Positions 1 through 9,273 of a stretch of DNA of 64,000 nt are shown here, piece after piece. The DNA is from Streptomyces sp. PsTaAH-137 (GTDB taxonomy: Bacteria > Actinomycetota > Actinomycetes > Streptomycetales > Streptomycetaceae). The notes beneath the pieces were generated by a model, which made no database searches, was not told where the DNA came from, and worked only from the letters and a program-made list of their open reading frames with translations. The translations under genes and the position numbers were made by a program. Each line of letters opens with the position of its first letter. Positions within the stretch are counted from its first letter, which is position 1. The stretch covers positions 62,001 through 126,000 of the forward strand of contig NZ_QLLY01000018.1 of NCBI RefSeq assembly GCF_003259365.1, read 5' to 3'.

Positions 1-1191
1 TTCATGGGCCGTCAGCCGCGCCGCTCCCTCGGCCGCGTCGACCACCGCGCGGTCAACGACGCGACGGCCGCGCTCTTCAAGCGGCTCGGCGTCGAACTCG
101 ACCCGGACCAGCCGGCCCGCGGCCTGTCCATCGCCGACCAGCAGCTCGTCGAGATCGCCAAGGCGCTCTCCTTCGACGCCCGGGTCCTGATCATGGACGA
201 GCCGACCGCCGCCCTCACCGGCAGCGAGGTCGCCCGCCTCTTCGGCGTCGTACGAACCCTGCGCGAGCAGGGCGCCGCCGTGCTGTTCATCTCGCACCGC
301 CTGGAGGAGATCTTCGAGCTGTGCCAGCGGGTCACCACCCTGCGCGACGGCGCCTGGGTGAGCAGCGAGCCGCTCGACGGGCTCACCGAGGACGACCTCG
401 TGCGCCGCATGGTCGGCCGCGATCTCGACGAGCTCTACCCCAAGCAGGACACCGAACTCGGCGACGTGGCGCTGAGCGTGCGCCGGCTGACCCGCGAGGG
501 CGTCTTCACCGACGTCTCCTTCGAGGTCCGCCGCGGCGAGATCGTCGGCCTCGCCGGACTCGTCGGCGCCGGACGCAGCGAGGTCGCCCGCGCCGTCTTC
601 GGCGTCGACCGCTTCGACGGCGGCGAGGTCGAAGTCCTCGGCAAGCGCCTCAAGCCCGGCGCCCCGAGCCTCGCCATGCACGCGGGCCTCGCCCTCGTCC
701 CCGAGGACCGGCGCGCCCAGGGCCTGGTGATGGACCTGTCCATCGAACGGAACATCGGGCTGACCGGCTTCGCCGACACCAGCCGGGCCGGCCTGATGAA
801 CCGCAGGGCCGAGCGCAGCCGCTCGCTCGACTGGGCGGTGAAGCTCCAGGTGAAGTACGCGCGTCTCGCCGATGTCGTCGGCACCCTGTCCGGCGGCAAC
901 CAGCAGAAGGTCGTGCTCGCCAAGTGGCTGGCCACCGGACCGCAGGTGCTCATCGTGGACGAGCCGACCCGCGGCATCGACGTCGGCACCAAGGCCGAGG
1001 TGCACCGTCTCCTTTCCTCGCTCGCCGCCGAAGGGGTCGCCGTGCTGATGATCTCCTCGGATCTGCCGGAGGTGCTCGGCATGGCCGACCGCGTGCTCGT
1101 CATGCACGATGGGCGGCTCGCCGCCGAACTCTCGCGGGCCGAGGCCACCGAGGAGTCCGTCATGGCCGCCGCGACAGGGAGGGCCGCGTGA
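1..1191 (+). CDS. rhaT: Rhamnose/sugar ABC transporter ATP-binding protein, 5'-truncated
   Basis: This is the ATPase of a CUT2-type (ribose/rhamnose) importer, which hydrolyses ATP on the inner face of the membrane to drive sugar uptake. The frame is open to the window edge, and the codon before the first ATG is Phe, so the start lies upstream. Counting from that ATG, the first ABC domain shows its signature LSIADQQ (about residue 41), Walker B VLIMDEP and the SHRLEE switch. The second domain shows a loose Walker A GLVGAGRSE (about 185), LSGGNQQ (about 295) and VLIVDEP (about 315). Two fused ABC domains, the second with a degenerate P-loop, are typical of RbsA/RhaT. Permeases, binding protein and mutarotase follow on the same strand. 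The rhamnose assignment rests on those neighbours. Confidence 0.9.
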   Translation, partial: FMGRQPRRSLGRVDHRAVNDATAALFKRLGVELDPDQPARGLSIADQQLVEIAKALSFDARVLIMDEPTAALTGSEVARLFGVVRTLREQGAAVLFISHRLEEIFELCQRVTTLRDGAWVSSEPLDGLTEDDLVRRMVGRDLDELYPKQDTELGDVALSVRRLTREGVFTDVSFEVRRGEIVGLAGLVGAGRSEVARAVFGVDRFDGGEVEVLGKRLKPGAPSLAMHAGLALVPEDRRAQGLVMDLSIERNIGLTGFADTSRAGLMNRRAERSRSLDWAVKLQVKYARLADVVGTLSGGNQQKVVLAKWLATGPQVLIVDEPTRGIDVGTKAEVHRLLSSLAAEGVAVLMISSDLPEVLGMADRVLVMHDGRLAAELSRAEATEESVMAAATGRAA

Positions 1192-1234
1192 TGTTCGCCG
1201 TAACGCCCCCGAGCCACATCGAGGTGGCTGGATC

Positions 1235-2290
1235 ATGACCGTGACCGCCCCACCCGTACGCGAGGACGCCGTGCCCGAGACCACCGCCGGGCGGCGGTTC
1301 ATCGACAAGGTGTTCAAGGCCCGCGAGCTGGCCGTGGCCGGAGTGCTCGTGGTGATGCTGCTCGCCACCGAGGTCTCCAACACCGAGTTCCTGTCCGAAC
1401 AGGGCGTCAAGGACCTGCTCCTGAACGCCACCATCCTCGTCCTCGTCGCCACCGGCCAGGCCGTCGTCGTCCTCACCCGCAACGTCGACCTGTCCGTCGG
1501 CTCGGTCCTCGGCATCTCCGCCTTCGCCGCCGGCGACTACCTCCAGGGCGGCGGCAGCTCCCTGATCGCCGTGGTCTACGCCGTCGTCATCGGCGCCCTG
1601 TTCGGCGTCCTGAACGGCGCGCTCGTCAGCCTCGGCAAGGTGCCCGCCCTCGTCGTCACCCTCGGCACGCTCTACGTCGTCCGGGGCATCGACTCCATCT
1701 GGGTCGGCTCCGAACAGATCGTCGCCGCCGACCTGCCCGACGGCTTCGTCGACTTCGGCCACGACGGCCTGTGGGTCGTGCCCTACCTGGCGCTGCTCGC
1801 CCTCGCCGTGCTGCTCTGCGTCGGGTACTACCTGCGCAGCTTCCGCAGCGGCCGGGAGATGTACGCGCTCGGCTCCAGCCCCGAGGCCGCGACCCTCGCC
1901 GGCATCCCGGTCCGCAAGCGCATCATGACCGCCTACGTCCTGTGCGGCGCGCTCGCCGGACTCGCCGGCGCGCTCTACCTGGCCCGCTTCGGCAACGTCG
2001 ACTCCGGCACCGGCAATGGCTACGAACTGACCGTCGTCAGCGCCGTCGTGGTCGGCGGCGTCGCCTTCACCGGCGGCTCCGGCACCGTCTATGGCGCGGC
2101 CCTCGGCGCCCTGCTGCTGACCTCGATCAACAGCGTGCTGCCCGCCATCGGCGTCAGCTCCGTCTGGGTCACCGCCATCAACGGCGTCCTGCTGCTGCTC
2201 GCCATCGCCGTCGACCGGATCCTGGCCCTGCGCGTCGCCGCCGTGCTCCGCAAGCAGGCCGCGCAGATGAGGAGCGCCCGCCATGCCTGA
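1235..2290 (+). CDS. rhaP: Rhamnose ABC transporter permease 1
   Basis: Membrane-spanning subunit of the CUT2 sugar importer (BPD_transp_2 family), 351 residues. A cytoplasmic N-terminus of about 30 residues is followed by about 8-10 hydrophobic segments. The NVDLSVGSVLG stretch near residue 85 and the GALAGLAGALYLARFG stretch near 240 are family hallmarks. The ATG at 1235 was chosen because the longer open frame upstream runs into the ATPase gene and reads as arginine/proline-rich shadow. It lies 43 bases after the ATPase stop. It pairs with the next permease, whose start overlaps its stop. The RhaP/RhaQ naming order is inferred from Rhizobium-type rhaSTPQ loci and could be swapped. Confidence 0.88.
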   Translation: MTVTAPPVREDAVPETTAGRRFIDKVFKARELAVAGVLVVMLLATEVSNTEFLSEQGVKDLLLNATILVLVATGQAVVVLTRNVDLSVGSVLGISAFAAGDYLQGGGSSLIAVVYAVVIGALFGVLNGALVSLGKVPALVVTLGTLYVVRGIDSIWVGSEQIVAADLPDGFVDFGHDGLWVVPYLALLALAVLLCVGYYLRSFRSGREMYALGSSPEAATLAGIPVRKRIMTAYVLCGALAGLAGALYLARFGNVDSGTGNGYELTVVSAVVVGGVAFTGGSGTVYGAALGALLLTSINSVLPAIGVSSVWVTAINGVLLLLAIAVDRILALRVAAVLRKQAAQMRSARHA

Positions 2291-3302
2291 CTCCCCCAAG
2301 GCCGATTCCCTGAAGAGCGCCGTGCGCTGGGACACCGCCGTCGGCGCCCTGCTGATCGTGCTGCTGCTCTGCTCGTTCTCGTTCGTCGACAACTTCGGCA
2401 ACGCGCTCAACGTGTCGTTCCTGATCGGCAACACCCTGCCGATCGCCCTGATCGCGCTGCCCATGACGATGCTCGTCATCTCGGGCGAGGTCGACCTGTC
2501 GGTCGGCTCCACGGCCGGTCTCTCCGGCGCCGTCATGGGCGCCCTGTGGAACAACGGCATGGCCATCGAGACGATCATCCCGCTCTGTCTGCTGCTCGGT
2601 GTCGTCTGCGGCCTGGTCAACGGCCTGCTCGTGACCCGCCTCGGGCTGCCGTCCCTCGCCGTCACCATCGGCACCATGGCCGCCTACCGGGGCATCGCGC
2701 AGATCGTCCTCGGCTCGGACTCCGTCACCGACTTCCCCGCGCAGTACCTGGACTTCGGCGCGGGCCGGTTCGGCGACACGTTCATCCCGTACGCGGCCCT
2801 GCCGTTCGTGATCCTGCTCGCCATCGCCGTGGTCGTGCTGCACGCCACCCGCCTGGGCCGCTCGCTCTTCGCGGTCGGCGCCAACGAGGAGGCCGCGCGG
2901 TTCGCCGGCGTCCGCGTCAAGCGGCTCAAGCTGTCCATGTTCGTGACGACCGGCCTGCTGTCCGCCCTCACCGGCGTCTTCTGGGCCCTGCACTACGCCA
3001 GCGCCCGCTACGACAACGCCACCGGTCTCGAACTGTCCGTCATCGCCGCGGTCCTCCTCGGCGGCATCGACTTCGACGGCGGCAAGGGCACCCTCGGCGG
3101 CGCGATCGCCGGTGTGTTCCTGCTCGGCTCGCTGCAGAACGTGATGAGCCTGCTCAACGTCTCCTCGCAGTCCCAGATCGTCGTCACCGGCGTCCTCCTC
3201 GTCATCTCCGTGCTCGCCCCGCGCGTCGGCCGCCAGGTCGCCCAGTCCAGGGCCCGCAGGAAGACCGCCGCCGCGCCACCACCGGCGCCCGCCGCCGGCT
3301 GA
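2283..3302 (+). CDS. rhaQ: Rhamnose ABC transporter permease 2
   Basis: Second permease of the importer, 339 residues. It shares with the first permease a SGEVDLSVGSTAGLSG motif (about residue 60) and the hydrophobic pattern of the BPD_transp_2 family. The C-terminus is a short Arg/Ala/Pro-rich cytoplasmic tail. Its ATG lies inside the last codons of the preceding permease (8-base overlap), so the two should be translationally coupled and made in equal amounts for a heterodimeric channel. The substrate is inferred from the adjacent binding protein and mutarotase. Confidence 0.88.
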   Translation: MPDSPKADSLKSAVRWDTAVGALLIVLLLCSFSFVDNFGNALNVSFLIGNTLPIALIALPMTMLVISGEVDLSVGSTAGLSGAVMGALWNNGMAIETIIPLCLLLGVVCGLVNGLLVTRLGLPSLAVTIGTMAAYRGIAQIVLGSDSVTDFPAQYLDFGAGRFGDTFIPYAALPFVILLAIAVVVLHATRLGRSLFAVGANEEAARFAGVRVKRLKLSMFVTTGLLSALTGVFWALHYASARYDNATGLELSVIAAVLLGGIDFDGGKGTLGGAIAGVFLLGSLQNVMSLLNVSSQSQIVVTGVLLVISVLAPRVGRQVAQSRARRKTAAAPPPAPAAG

Positions 3303-3359
3303 CGCGCGGCCCTCCTACTTCACACACCGTCCCGTCCTCACCACCGCTAAGGAACCCTC

Positions 3360-4451
3360 ATGTCCGTCACCGCCCGAACCCGCCGCCTCACCGCGGCGCT
3401 CGCCGTCACCACCGCCCTCGTCGTCGGCGCCACCGCGTGCGGCGGCACCACGAAGGACGACGCGAACGCCGCCGACAAGTCGGCGGCGAAGTCCGCCGCG
3501 GGCAAGGCCGACCCGAACGCGGCCACCAAGAAGGGCCTCACGGTCGCCTTCCTGCCCAAGCAGGTCAACAACCCGTACTTCACCACCTCCGACAACGGCG
3601 GCAAGAAGGCGCTCCAGGAGCTCGGCTCGACGTACAAGGAGGTCGGCACCAGCAGCGGCACCGACACCTCCGGTCAGGTCTCCTACGTCAACACCCTCAC
3701 CCAGCAGCAGGTCGACGGCATCGCCGTCTCCGCGCAGGACCCGGGCGCCCTGTGCACCGCCCTGAAGCAGGCCATGAAGAACGGCGTCAGCGTCGTCACC
3801 TACGACTCCGACACCAAGGCCGACTGCCGCAACGTGTTCGTCTCGCAGGCCTCCGCCGAGGACCTGGGCCGCACCCAGGTCCAGCAGATCGCGAAGCAGA
3901 TCGGCAACAAGGGCGAGATCGCGATCCTCTCGGCGGCCCAGACGGCCACCAACCAGAACACGTGGATCGACTACATGAAGGACGAGCTGAAGAAGCCCGA
4001 GTACAAGGACATCAAGCTCGTCAAGACCGCCTACGGCGACGACGACGCCCAGAAGTCGTTCCAGCAGACGCAGGGCCTGCTCCAGGAGCACCCGAAGCTG
4101 AAGGGGATCATCTCCCCGACCACCGTCGGCATCAAGGCCGCCGCCCAGTACCTGGCCGGCTCCAAGTACAAGGGCAAGGTCAAGCTGACCGGCCTCGGCA
4201 CGCCCAACGACATGCGGGCCTACGTGAAGAACGGCACCGTCGACGCCTTCGAGCTGTGGGACCCGGCCAAGCTGGGCGCCCTCGCCGCGCACACCGCCGT
4301 CGCGTTGCAGTCCGGCCAGATCAGCGGCAAGGAGGGCGAGACGTACAAGGCCGGTGACATGGGCGAGTTCACCATCGGCAAGGACGGCGTCGTCAGCCTC
4401 GGCAAGCCGACCGTCTTCGACGAGAAGAACATCGACCAGTTCAAGTTCTGA
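3360..4451 (+). CDS. rhaS: Rhamnose-binding lipoprotein of ABC transporter
   Basis: Extracellular solute-binding protein of the importer, 363 residues. A positively charged N-terminus and hydrophobic core end in a lipobox-like VGATAC, so Cys27 is the likely lipidated residue that anchors the mature protein to the outer face of the membrane. Residues after about 55 match periplasmic-binding-protein 1 domains of the RhaS type (KQVNNPYFTTSDNGG, the SAQDPGAL loop, TYDSDT). A 57-base gap separates it from the second permease, long enough for extra ribosome loading or mRNA processing; binding proteins are normally made in excess. The rhamnose specificity is supported by overall resemblance to RhaS and by the mutarotase gene 9 bases downstream. 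Confidence 0.9.
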   Translation: MSVTARTRRLTAALAVTTALVVGATACGGTTKDDANAADKSAAKSAAGKADPNAATKKGLTVAFLPKQVNNPYFTTSDNGGKKALQELGSTYKEVGTSSGTDTSGQVSYVNTLTQQQVDGIAVSAQDPGALCTALKQAMKNGVSVVTYDSDTKADCRNVFVSQASAEDLGRTQVQQIAKQIGNKGEIAILSAAQTATNQNTWIDYMKDELKKPEYKDIKLVKTAYGDDDAQKSFQQTQGLLQEHPKLKGIISPTTVGIKAAAQYLAGSKYKGKVKLTGLGTPNDMRAYVKNGTVDAFELWDPAKLGALAAHTAVALQSGQISGKEGETYKAGDMGEFTIGKDGVVSLGKPTVFDEKNIDQFKF

Positions 4452-4460
4452 GGAGTGCCG

Positions 4461-4781
4461 ATGCAGCGCGTCTGCTTCCTGCTCAAGGTCAGGGCCGACC
4501 GCGTCGACGAGTACCGCCTGCGCCACGAGGACGTGTGGCGGGAGATGCGGGAGGCGCTGACGGCGACCGGCTGGCACAACTACTCGCTCTTCCTGCGCGA
4601 GGACGGACTGCTCGTCGGCTACCTGGAGACGGAGGACTTCGACGCGGCGCGTGCCGCCATGGACGCCACCGAGGTCAACGCCCGCTGGCAGGCCGAAATG
4701 GGCTCCTTCTTCGAGGAGCTGGACGGGGAGGCGCCGGACGCCGCGATGCGGCCGCTCACCGAGGTCTTCCACCTTGCCTGA
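4461..4781 (+). CDS. rhaM: L-rhamnose mutarotase
   Basis: Small cytoplasmic enzyme (106 residues) that interconverts alpha- and beta-L-rhamnose so the isomerase receives the right anomer. The RhaM/RhaU family pattern is visible: an N-terminal MQRVCFLLKV strand, an invariant-looking RHEDVWREM helix with the catalytic-type His, GWHNYSLF, and a WQAEMGSFFE segment near the end. The ATG at 4461 is preferred over an in-frame GTG at 4455 because AGGAG ends five bases before it. It starts 9 bases after the binding-protein stop and overlaps the following regulator, so it belongs to the same operon. Confidence 0.92.
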   Translation: MQRVCFLLKVRADRVDEYRLRHEDVWREMREALTATGWHNYSLFLREDGLLVGYLETEDFDAARAAMDATEVNARWQAEMGSFFEELDGEAPDAAMRPLTEVFHLA

Positions 4782-5820
4782 GCGGCCGGGTGGCCGGTCC
4801 ACGGCCGGCATCAAGGACGTGGCGCGCGTCGCGGGAGTCTCCGTGGGCACCGTCTCCAACGTCCTCAACCAGCCGCACCGGGTCTCCGAGGACACCCGCC
4901 GGCATGTCCAGCAGGTCATCGCCCGCCTCGGCTACGTCCGCAGCGAGTACGCCCGCCAGCTGCGCGCGGGCCGCAGCCGCATGATGGGCCTGCTCGTGCT
5001 CGACATGGGCAACCCGTTCTTCGTCGACGTCGCGCGGGGCGCCGAGCGCGCCGCGCGCGACGCCGGGCTCGGCGTCATGGTCTGCAACAGCGGCCAGGAC
5101 CCGGCCGAGGAGCGCGAGTACCTCTCCCTCTTCGCCGAGCAGCGGGTGCGGGGCGCGCTGATCACCCCGGCCGACCCCAGCGGCAGCACCCTGCGCGACT
5201 TCCGGCGGCACGGCATTCCGTACGTGGTCGTGGACCGGGTCGCCGGCGACGAGGAGGGCTGCTCCGTCGCCGTCGACGACGTGTCGGGCGGAGCCCTCGC
5301 GCTGCGCCACCTCGTCGCGGGGGGCCACCGCTCCCTCGCGTTCGTCAGCGGGCCGCCGCACCTGCGCCAGGTGCAGGATCGCAGGGCGGGCGCCCACAAG
5401 GCGCTCGCCGAGGCGGGGCTGCCGGACACCCTGCTGCGCGAACTGCCCACCGAGCGGCTCGACGTGGCGGCCGGCCGTGACGCGGGCGCCCGCCTCCTCG
5501 GCCTCTCCCCGCGCCCGACCGCCGTGTTCTGCGCGAACGACCTCCTCGCGCTGGGCGTGCTCCAGGCGCTGTACGCGGCCGGGGTGCGGGTTCCCGAGGA
5601 CGTGTCCATCGTCGGCTACGACGACATCGAGTTCGCGGCGGCGGCCACCGTCCCGCTCACCTCGGTCCGCCGCCCCGCGCTCACCCTGGGCACGATCGCC
5701 GCCGAACTCCTGCTCCAGGAGACGGGGGAGCGGGCCGCCGTGCATCGGCATCAACATGTGCTGCTGCGGCCGGAGTTGGTGGTGCGGCGGTCGAGCGCTC
5801 GTCGTCCGGGTGCGGATTGA
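4774..5820 (+). CDS. LacI-family transcriptional regulator (rhamnose operon), copy 1
   Basis: Sugar-responsive DNA-binding repressor of 348 residues. The N-terminal LacI helix-turn-helix is clear (GIKDVARVAGVSVGTVSNVL, from about residue 12), followed by the hinge region and a periplasmic-binding-protein-like effector domain (NPFFVDVARGAE, VGYDDIEFA). The start is read as TTG 4774, which overlaps the mutarotase stop; no in-frame ATG or GTG lies between it and the helix-turn-helix. It is the last gene of the rhamnose transport operon and is followed by a strong hairpin. It is highly similar along its whole length to the regulator at 9274, with identical blocks such as RSRxMGLLVLDMGNPFF and LPTERLDVAAGRDAGARLLGL. 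The effector is presumably rhamnose or a derivative. Confidence 0.88.
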   Translation: MPERPGGRSTAGIKDVARVAGVSVGTVSNVLNQPHRVSEDTRRHVQQVIARLGYVRSEYARQLRAGRSRMMGLLVLDMGNPFFVDVARGAERAARDAGLGVMVCNSGQDPAEEREYLSLFAEQRVRGALITPADPSGSTLRDFRRHGIPYVVVDRVAGDEEGCSVAVDDVSGGALALRHLVAGGHRSLAFVSGPPHLRQVQDRRAGAHKALAEAGLPDTLLRELPTERLDVAAGRDAGARLLGLSPRPTAVFCANDLLALGVLQALYAAGVRVPEDVSIVGYDDIEFAAAATVPLTSVRRPALTLGTIAAELLLQETGERAAVHRHQHVLLRPELVVRRSSARRPGAD

Positions 5821-5854
5821 GTGTGGCTGGTCGTCAGCCGACCGCGTGCATGTA

Positions 5855-5888
5855 GAGGGGGTGCGGGACGATCGTCCCGCACCCCCTC
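5855..5888. terminator. Perfect 16-bp inverted repeat, bidirectional terminator
   Basis: Two perfectly complementary 16-base arms (5855-5870 and 5873-5888) are separated by only AT. The hairpin lies exactly between the convergent regulator and rhamnosidase genes, 34 bases after one stop and 5 bases after the other. No T-tract follows, as is usual for Streptomyces terminators. Confidence 0.85.
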
Positions 5889-5893
5889 CATGC

Positions 5894-8800
5894 TCAGCGC
5901 ACCGTGCTCGTCAGCCGGTACCTTCCGGCGGGCAGCGCGAACGTCGCGATGCCGTCCGCGAAGCCGCCCGCCCGCACCCCGGCCACCTTCGCCAGCGGCG
6001 TCCGCCCCTCTCGCACGGCGTCGGCCGACACCGCGGGCAGCTTCAGCGTCGCCGTGGTGTTGCCGGGGACGACCGCGTCATAGGTCAGCGTCCCGTCCTT
6101 GGCCAGCGACCACGCACTGGTGATCTCGCCGTACGGCGAGAGGAACCGGCCCTCCGCCCGCGTGATCGTGCCGGTCGGGTCCAGGTGCGGCTGGAGCCGG
6201 AACCGGCGGAAGCCGGGATGGTCGGGATCCCCGGCGATGCCCGCCATGGACGTGTACATCCACTCCATGATCGCGCCGTACGAGTAGTGGTTGAAGGAGT
6301 TCATCTCGACCGGCCCGAAACCGTCCTCCTCGGAGTACGAGTTCCAGCGCTCCCAGATCGTCGTGGCGCCGTTCTTCACGGAGTACAGCCACGACGGCAT
6401 CGCGTCCTGGTGCAGAAGCTCGTACGCGAGGTCGGCGCGGCCCTCGTCGGTGAGGACGGGCGCGATGACGTTCGAGCCGAGGAAGCCGACGGAGAGGGTG
6501 TTCTCCGCGTAGTCCACGCGGGCGCTGTCCGGGTGGGCCTTCTTGTACGCGGCGTCGTTGCCGATGTTGTCCGCCAACAGGGCGACCAGGGAGCGGCGTT
6601 GGGCCTCGGTGTCGTAGAAGCCGAGCTTCAGGACCCACAGCAGCGCGGACTGGCTGTCGTCCTCCGGGTCACCGCCCATGGGCGGCTTGCCGCCGATGCT
6701 CGACTTCACGGTGATGGTGTCGCCGTCGACCTGGACGTACTTCGCGAGGAACGCCTTGCGGATCTTGCCGAGCAGGTCGTCGTACGCCTTGGCCTCGCTG
6801 TCGCGGCCGGTGGCCCGGCCCATCTGCGCCATCAGGCGCACGCTGTAGGCGTAGTAGACGTCGCTCATCAGCTGCGTACCGGTGTTCTGGAACGCCAGCC
6901 AGTCGGCGAAGATCGCGCCCTGGCCCGCGTAGGTGTCGCCGCCCTTCTGCTTGATCCAGTCGATGTAGTGGGCCATCGCGTCCCAGCTGCGGTCGATGAT
7001 CGTGGCGTCGCCGCTCATCTGCCACACCGTCCACGGCACCACGACCCCGCAGTCCGCCCAACCGCTGCACGGCGAGGCCGCGTTGTACCGGTTGCCGGGG
7101 GCCACCGCCGTGAACTGGGCGCCGTCCACACCGTAGATCTTCTGCGACTCGATGAGGATCGACTCGAAGTGGCTGAGGAACGGCACCGCGTCGCGGGTGT
7201 TGTACAGGCCGGTGTGCGAGAAGACCTGGGTGTCACCGGTCCAGCCGAGCCGCTCGTCGCGCTGCGGGCAGTCGGTCGGCACCCACAAATAGTTGCCGCG
7301 CTGGCCCCAACGCACGTTGCTGATCAGCTGGTTGATGTCGTCGTCGTCCGTGCTGAGGCTGCCCGTGTCGTGCAGTGACGAGGTGCCGACCCTGCCGACG
7401 AGTCCGGAGAACGTGACCTCGGTGTCGGCCGTCGTCACCTCCACGGACACGTACCGGAAGCCGTAGAAGGCGAGCGAGTCCTCGTGGGTCTCCCCGCCGT
7501 CCGCGCCATTGAGGACGTAGGTGCTGGTGGACTTCGCGGAGCGCAGGTTGGCGCGGTAGAGCGAGCCGGCCGGACCGTCCGCGCCCGCGCTGTCGTCGTT
7601 GAGCATCTCGCCCGTCTTGACGACGAGTTGGGCGCCCGCCGGGCCCTTCACGGAGTAGCGGGGAACACCCACGAGGTTCTGTCCGAGGTCGAACACGGCC
7701 GTGTCGCCCGTGCGCAGCGTGACCGGTCCTGGTTCCTTGGCCGTCGAGCGGTCCGGGTCGGGGACGATCTCGCCCTTGCCGTTGGCGCTGGACGACTCGC
7801 CGGTCACCTTGTCGTAGACGGTGACGGATCGTGGCGTGCGGTCCCACGCGTCCATCAGACGGGCGGTCTCGCCGGGGTAGGCGACGAGTTTCGCGTCGGG
7901 GAACTTCGCCCCGTAGCCGACCTGTTCGACGCCCGACCAGGCCCCGGTGTCGAAGCCACCGTCCGCCCAGCCGTCGAGTTCCCGGCGGGCGTCGTAGGTC
8001 TGGCCGTCGTAGATGTCGTCGGCGCGGTAGGGGCCGTTGTCGGTCGCCTTCCAGGCGCCGCCCTCCTCGGTGACGAGCGACTGCGTGGATCCGTCGGTGT
8101 AGCGGATGAGCAGCTTGGCCTTGAGAGCGAGCGCGTTGCCGTCCTTGGAGTAGTACGTACTGCCCTCGGATATCCGGGCGTTGTACCAGCCGTTGCCGAG
8201 CACCGCGCCCAGCGTCACTCTCCCGCCGCCGCCCGCGACCAGACCCGTCACGTCGTACGTCATGTAGTTCACGGTCATGTCGTAGTTGGTCCAGCCGGGT
8301 GTGAGGAGCTCGGTGGCGCGGCCGCCGTCCTGCGGCACGGTGACGCGCTCGCCGTTGACGTACGCCTCGTAGACACCCAGCGCCGACACGTAGAGCCGGG
8401 CGTCGCGGACCTTCTTGCGCGCGGTGAGCGGGGCCTCGGCGCGCAGCAGGGGCGCGCCCGCCGAGTTCGGGGCCTTGCCCTTCATGCCGATCCACTGCGC
8501 GCCGTCCCACTGGGTGACGCCGTCGGTGCTCAGCAGGCCCGTCTCGAACCAGGAGGCGGCCGAGGTGCCGACCGGGCGGCCCTTGCCGTCCCAGGCGGTC
8601 ACCGCCCAGAAGTACCGGGTGGACGGCTTCAGTTGAGGGCCGTCGTAGGCGACGGCGACCGAGTCGGCGGACGTCACGCGGCCGCTGTCCCAGACGTCAC
8701 CGCGCCCGGCGGCCAGCCCGGCCGCGGAGGACGACACCTGGATGCGGTACGCGCCCTGCGCGAGACCGCGCCGGTGCGAGCCGAGCCGCCAGCCGAAGCG

Positions 8801-8995
8801 CGGCCGGGCGGCGTCCGTGCCGAGCGGGTCGACGCGGTGCTCGACGGTCAGCCCGGTCACGGCGCCGTCGTCGGCCGGGGCGGCGGGCGCCGCCTGTGCG
8901 GGGGACGCGGTCGCGAAGGTGCCCGCCGCGGCCACGACGGGCACGGCGCCCGCGGTCGCGGCCAGCACGGTCCTGCGTCGGATGTCGCTGCTCAT
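5894..8995 (-). CDS. Secreted alpha-L-rhamnosidase, glycoside hydrolase family 78
   Basis: Extracellular enzyme of 1033 residues that cleaves terminal alpha-L-rhamnose from glycans or plant glycosides. The N-terminus carries a Tat-type signal (RRRTVLAATAG) ending near AQAAPA. The Bac_rhamnosid architecture follows: N-terminal beta domains, a central (alpha/alpha)6 barrel and a C-terminal beta domain. The GH78 signature DCPQRDERLGWTGD begins at D575, so E581 is the expected general acid. The Glu in TIWERW (about E882) is the expected base of this inverting family. Length matches large Streptomyces GH78 enzymes. It is transcribed away from a LacI gene across a region with two copies of an operator-like motif, implying rhamnose induction together with the importer. 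Confidence 0.95.
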   Translation of the reverse strand: MSSDIRRRTVLAATAGAVPVVAAAGTFATASPAQAAPAAPADDGAVTGLTVEHRVDPLGTDAARPRFGWRLGSHRRGLAQGAYRIQVSSSAAGLAAGRGDVWDSGRVTSADSVAVAYDGPQLKPSTRYFWAVTAWDGKGRPVGTSAASWFETGLLSTDGVTQWDGAQWIGMKGKAPNSAGAPLLRAEAPLTARKKVRDARLYVSALGVYEAYVNGERVTVPQDGGRATELLTPGWTNYDMTVNYMTYDVTGLVAGGGGRVTLGAVLGNGWYNARISEGSTYYSKDGNALALKAKLLIRYTDGSTQSLVTEEGGAWKATDNGPYRADDIYDGQTYDARRELDGWADGGFDTGAWSGVEQVGYGAKFPDAKLVAYPGETARLMDAWDRTPRSVTVYDKVTGESSSANGKGEIVPDPDRSTAKEPGPVTLRTGDTAVFDLGQNLVGVPRYSVKGPAGAQLVVKTGEMLNDDSAGADGPAGSLYRANLRSAKSTSTYVLNGADGGETHEDSLAFYGFRYVSVEVTTADTEVTFSGLVGRVGTSSLHDTGSLSTDDDDINQLISNVRWGQRGNYLWVPTDCPQRDERLGWTGDTQVFSHTGLYNTRDAVPFLSHFESILIESQKIYGVDGAQFTAVAPGNRYNAASPCSGWADCGVVVPWTVWQMSGDATIIDRSWDAMAHYIDWIKQKGGDTYAGQGAIFADWLAFQNTGTQLMSDVYYAYSVRLMAQMGRATGRDSEAKAYDDLLGKIRKAFLAKYVQVDGDTITVKSSIGGKPPMGGDPEDDSQSALLWVLKLGFYDTEAQRRSLVALLADNIGNDAAYKKAHPDSARVDYAENTLSVGFLGSNVIAPVLTDEGRADLAYELLHQDAMPSWLYSVKNGATTIWERWNSYSEEDGFGPVEMNSFNHYSYGAIMEWMYTSMAGIAGDPDHPGFRRFRLQPHLDPTGTITRAEGRFLSPYGEITSAWSLAKDGTLTYDAVVPGNTTATLKLPAVSADAVREGRTPLAKVAGVRAGGFADGIATFALPAGRYRLTSTVR

Positions 8996-9050
8996 CTGTG
9001 AGGTTTCCCTTCGACGGTGAAGGTGCTCGGGGATGGTGGGGGGAGCGCCG

Positions 9051-9075
9051 ATTGAACGTTTTCAAACGATTCAAT
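9051..9075. promoter_or_regulatory. LacI-type operator candidate 1 in rhamnosidase/regulator promoter region
   Basis: The outer ends ATTGAA and TTCAAT are inverted, and the interior holds CGTTTTCAAACG. The half AAACGATTCAA (9064-9074) is repeated exactly at 9156-9166. It lies 56 bases upstream of the rhamnosidase start. A central CG in an A/T-flanked palindrome is the usual LacI-family operator form. Confidence 0.6.
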
Positions 9076-9152
9076 GCGGGGTGGAGGAACCTACGGGTCC
9101 CTGTGGCCCCTGACAAGAGGTGTGCAGCAAAGACAGCGGGGGCATGATCTCG

Positions 9153-9167
9153 ACGAAACGATTCAAG
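9153..9167. promoter_or_regulatory. LacI-type operator candidate 2
   Basis: This site contains the same 11-base AAACGATTCAA as the site at 9064, 92 bases away, in the shared region between the divergent rhamnosidase and LacI genes. It is a less complete palindrome than site 1. Two copies in one promoter region would suit looping or control of both directions. Confidence 0.5.
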
Positions 9168-9273
9168 CGGCCGGAACCGGAGTGCTGACATCCGTCCGGC
9201 GGGCCGAACGCGGGCGGGCGCGCCCCACGTAGACTCCCTCTGCCGCACCCGTTCACCTGGAGGATCACACCCG

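Noticed and set aside
1160..2677. Minus-strand frame opposite the rhamnose permeases
   Set aside because: Gly/Asp/Val/Gln-rich antisense of membrane codons, with no protein-like features.
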